In this document: positions 62,957 to 64,000 of the stretch, piece by piece | Numbering within the stretch: position 1 is the first letter of the stretch | Layout of the letters: each line of letters opens with the position of its first letter | Translations under genes and position numbers: made by a program | The notes under the pieces: model-generated | What the model was told of the DNA's origin: nothing | Database searches by the model: none | What the model saw: the letters and a program-made list of their open reading frames with translations, nothing else | Assembly (NCBI GenBank): GCA_958510875.1 | Contig: OY294070.1 | Coordinates: 15,057,631-15,121,630, forward strand | Direction of reading: 5' to 3' | Origin: Endomychus coccineus | Taxonomy: Eukaryota > Arthropoda > Insecta > Coleoptera > Endomychidae | Length of the DNA stretch: 64,000 bases

Positions 62957-63095
62957 GCCACAATCTGAATGATTCGTTATATTTAAGGACATAATTTTAG
63001 ATTCAGCTTTATTGTCAGCATTATTTCTAAATTAAGTGTTACAAGTTTTGTATAAATTTGAGTTTAGTTCTCCAACGTCCGAAAGTTAATAAGGA

Positions 63096-64000
63096 TCATA
63101 ATATTATACTGTAAAATCTAGATACATCAATTTCAATAAATAAAACAAGTGGAATAAATTATTTATTTCATCATCTTTAAGCAACTAAATAATATTTTCA
63201 AGAAAATATTATTACAAAAACAAATTTTTCGTTTCTGGGCCAACTGAGAGGGAGCCGAGTACCCTAGCCCCCTAGACCATACCTTTGGTTCATCAAATTT
63301 AAGTTTGCGATTTTGATGTTGTTGTTGTTGAACGATTGTATTTAAATTTCTGTGAAAGCAGTTTTCAATTAACTTCAATTTATTTTATTATTTATTTAGT
63401 GAAAGTTTTGATCAATTCAATGTACACTTTGGGAGTTATGATTTTTTTTAATTTTCAACCCTTCAGTTAAAGGTGTGTTTATTACACGATTTTTCTGAAA
63501 AACAATAGGACTTATCACCGAACAGCAACCGATTTTTGTCAAAATTTGAAAATGATATAGGACCTTTCATTTTTGAGTTATCGTGTAGACAAGCAATTCG
63601 TGGCGGACATTCAGACGCGGATATTTTCAAAGTTACTTCAAATTCTATGAAAATTACTATGGTGAAGGAATTTTTGTTCTAAGACTTTTTAACGATTTTA
63701 GAAATAGCTTGAGTAAATACAATATATTCTTCGGAATTAGTTTGCAACGACTATAATAAGAATTGAAATCGGAAATATGATTTGAAAGTCGATACTCTCT
63801 TTGCTTTCATTGTGACGCCACTGACATCTGCCAGCACCTGATATAAAGGTAATTGACATTTTTCTATTTCGCAGCAAACGTTTAAATATGTAGGAATTTA
63901 GGACAAACAATTATCGCCATAATCCTCAATACCATACATGCAACCAACAAATTAACCGAAACTCGACTAGATAATGAAGTAATGTCGTAACATGGGAGTT
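63096..64000. other. AT-rich DNA, probable decayed repeat
   Basis: 63680-63730 (acgattttagaaatagcttgagtaaatacaatata) is repeated at about 35055-35095; the element they belong to is not identified. Nothing else recognised. Confidence 0.4.

Larger units (their letters stand above)
59005..63095. repeat. Large inverted-repeat structure enclosing a Penelope-like cluster
   Basis: 59005-59140 (aactttcggatgttgg ... cttgtaaca..taatttagaaataatgct) is the inverse of 62950-63095. Between them Penelope-like copies run minus (59.2-60.73 kb) then plus (60.78-61.37 kb), meeting head to head near 60.75 kb. Confidence 0.8.

Overview
The window is intron-rich, AT-rich animal nuclear DNA, almost certainly from an insect. 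The evidence is short GT-AG introns inside conserved genes, many Tc1/mariner, hAT, P-like, Penelope-like and non-LTR elements, and protein-coding genes with clear insect counterparts. A beetle would fit the mix of elements, but that is inference.

Three host genes are present. (1) A USP32-type ubiquitin-specific protease fills most of the window on the minus strand. Its start codon is at 48622 and its stop at 6890. I assembled 18 coding exons (4989 nt including the stop, 1662 residues). All junctions are GT-AG and the reading phase closes at every one. The order is N-terminal EF-hand region, DUSP domain, ubiquitin-like segment, USP catalytic core with Cys, His and Asp in place, and a C-terminal CSIQ prenylation-type motif. 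(2) A two-exon gene for the 7 kDa subunit of respiratory complex III (UQCR10, called ox in Drosophila) lies on the plus strand at 49422-49737. It is divergent from USP32, with about 800 bp between start codons. (3) A three-exon mitochondrial ribosomal protein uL18m gene (MRPL18) lies on the minus strand at 50064-50719. It is convergent with UQCR10, and the 3' ends probably overlap.

The rest is mobile and repeated DNA, much of it nested in USP32 introns. From left to right: a hairpin MITE (1-262); a decayed Tc1/mariner element split by a hAT MITE with a perfect 8-bp target duplication (1196-3153); a 125-bp tandem array (5125-6060); a deleted copy of a long-TIR Tc1/mariner family (7662-9276), whose fuller copy is at 38063-40383; P-element-like and LINE debris (10.8-12.7 kb); an unassigned TIR element (13.1-14.2 kb); a duplicated dead exon (15.2 kb); 268-bp and 389-bp tandem arrays (15.9-17.0 and 19.9-21.4 kb); an R1/jockey-like LINE with a 5' inversion (26-27.4 kb); a deleted irritans-type mariner (27495-28407); and a foldback element with about 17 forward units against one reversed unit (30.5-33.5 kb). 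Beyond that are a second P-like copy (34.2 kb), a TAA-flanked MITE (35322-35941), a DD41D element inserted in a LINE (44549-46476), a GC-rich foldback element (52104-54012), a hAT inserted in a LINE (55619-56551), and a large head-to-head Penelope-like cluster (59.0-63.1 kb).

The most interesting signals are hammerhead-ribozyme motifs in the 3' regions of Penelope-like elements (best copy 24083-24124), the two foldback elements, a frameshift shared by both copies of one transposase family, and a 69-nt stop-free in-frame intron within the USP32 catalytic domain.
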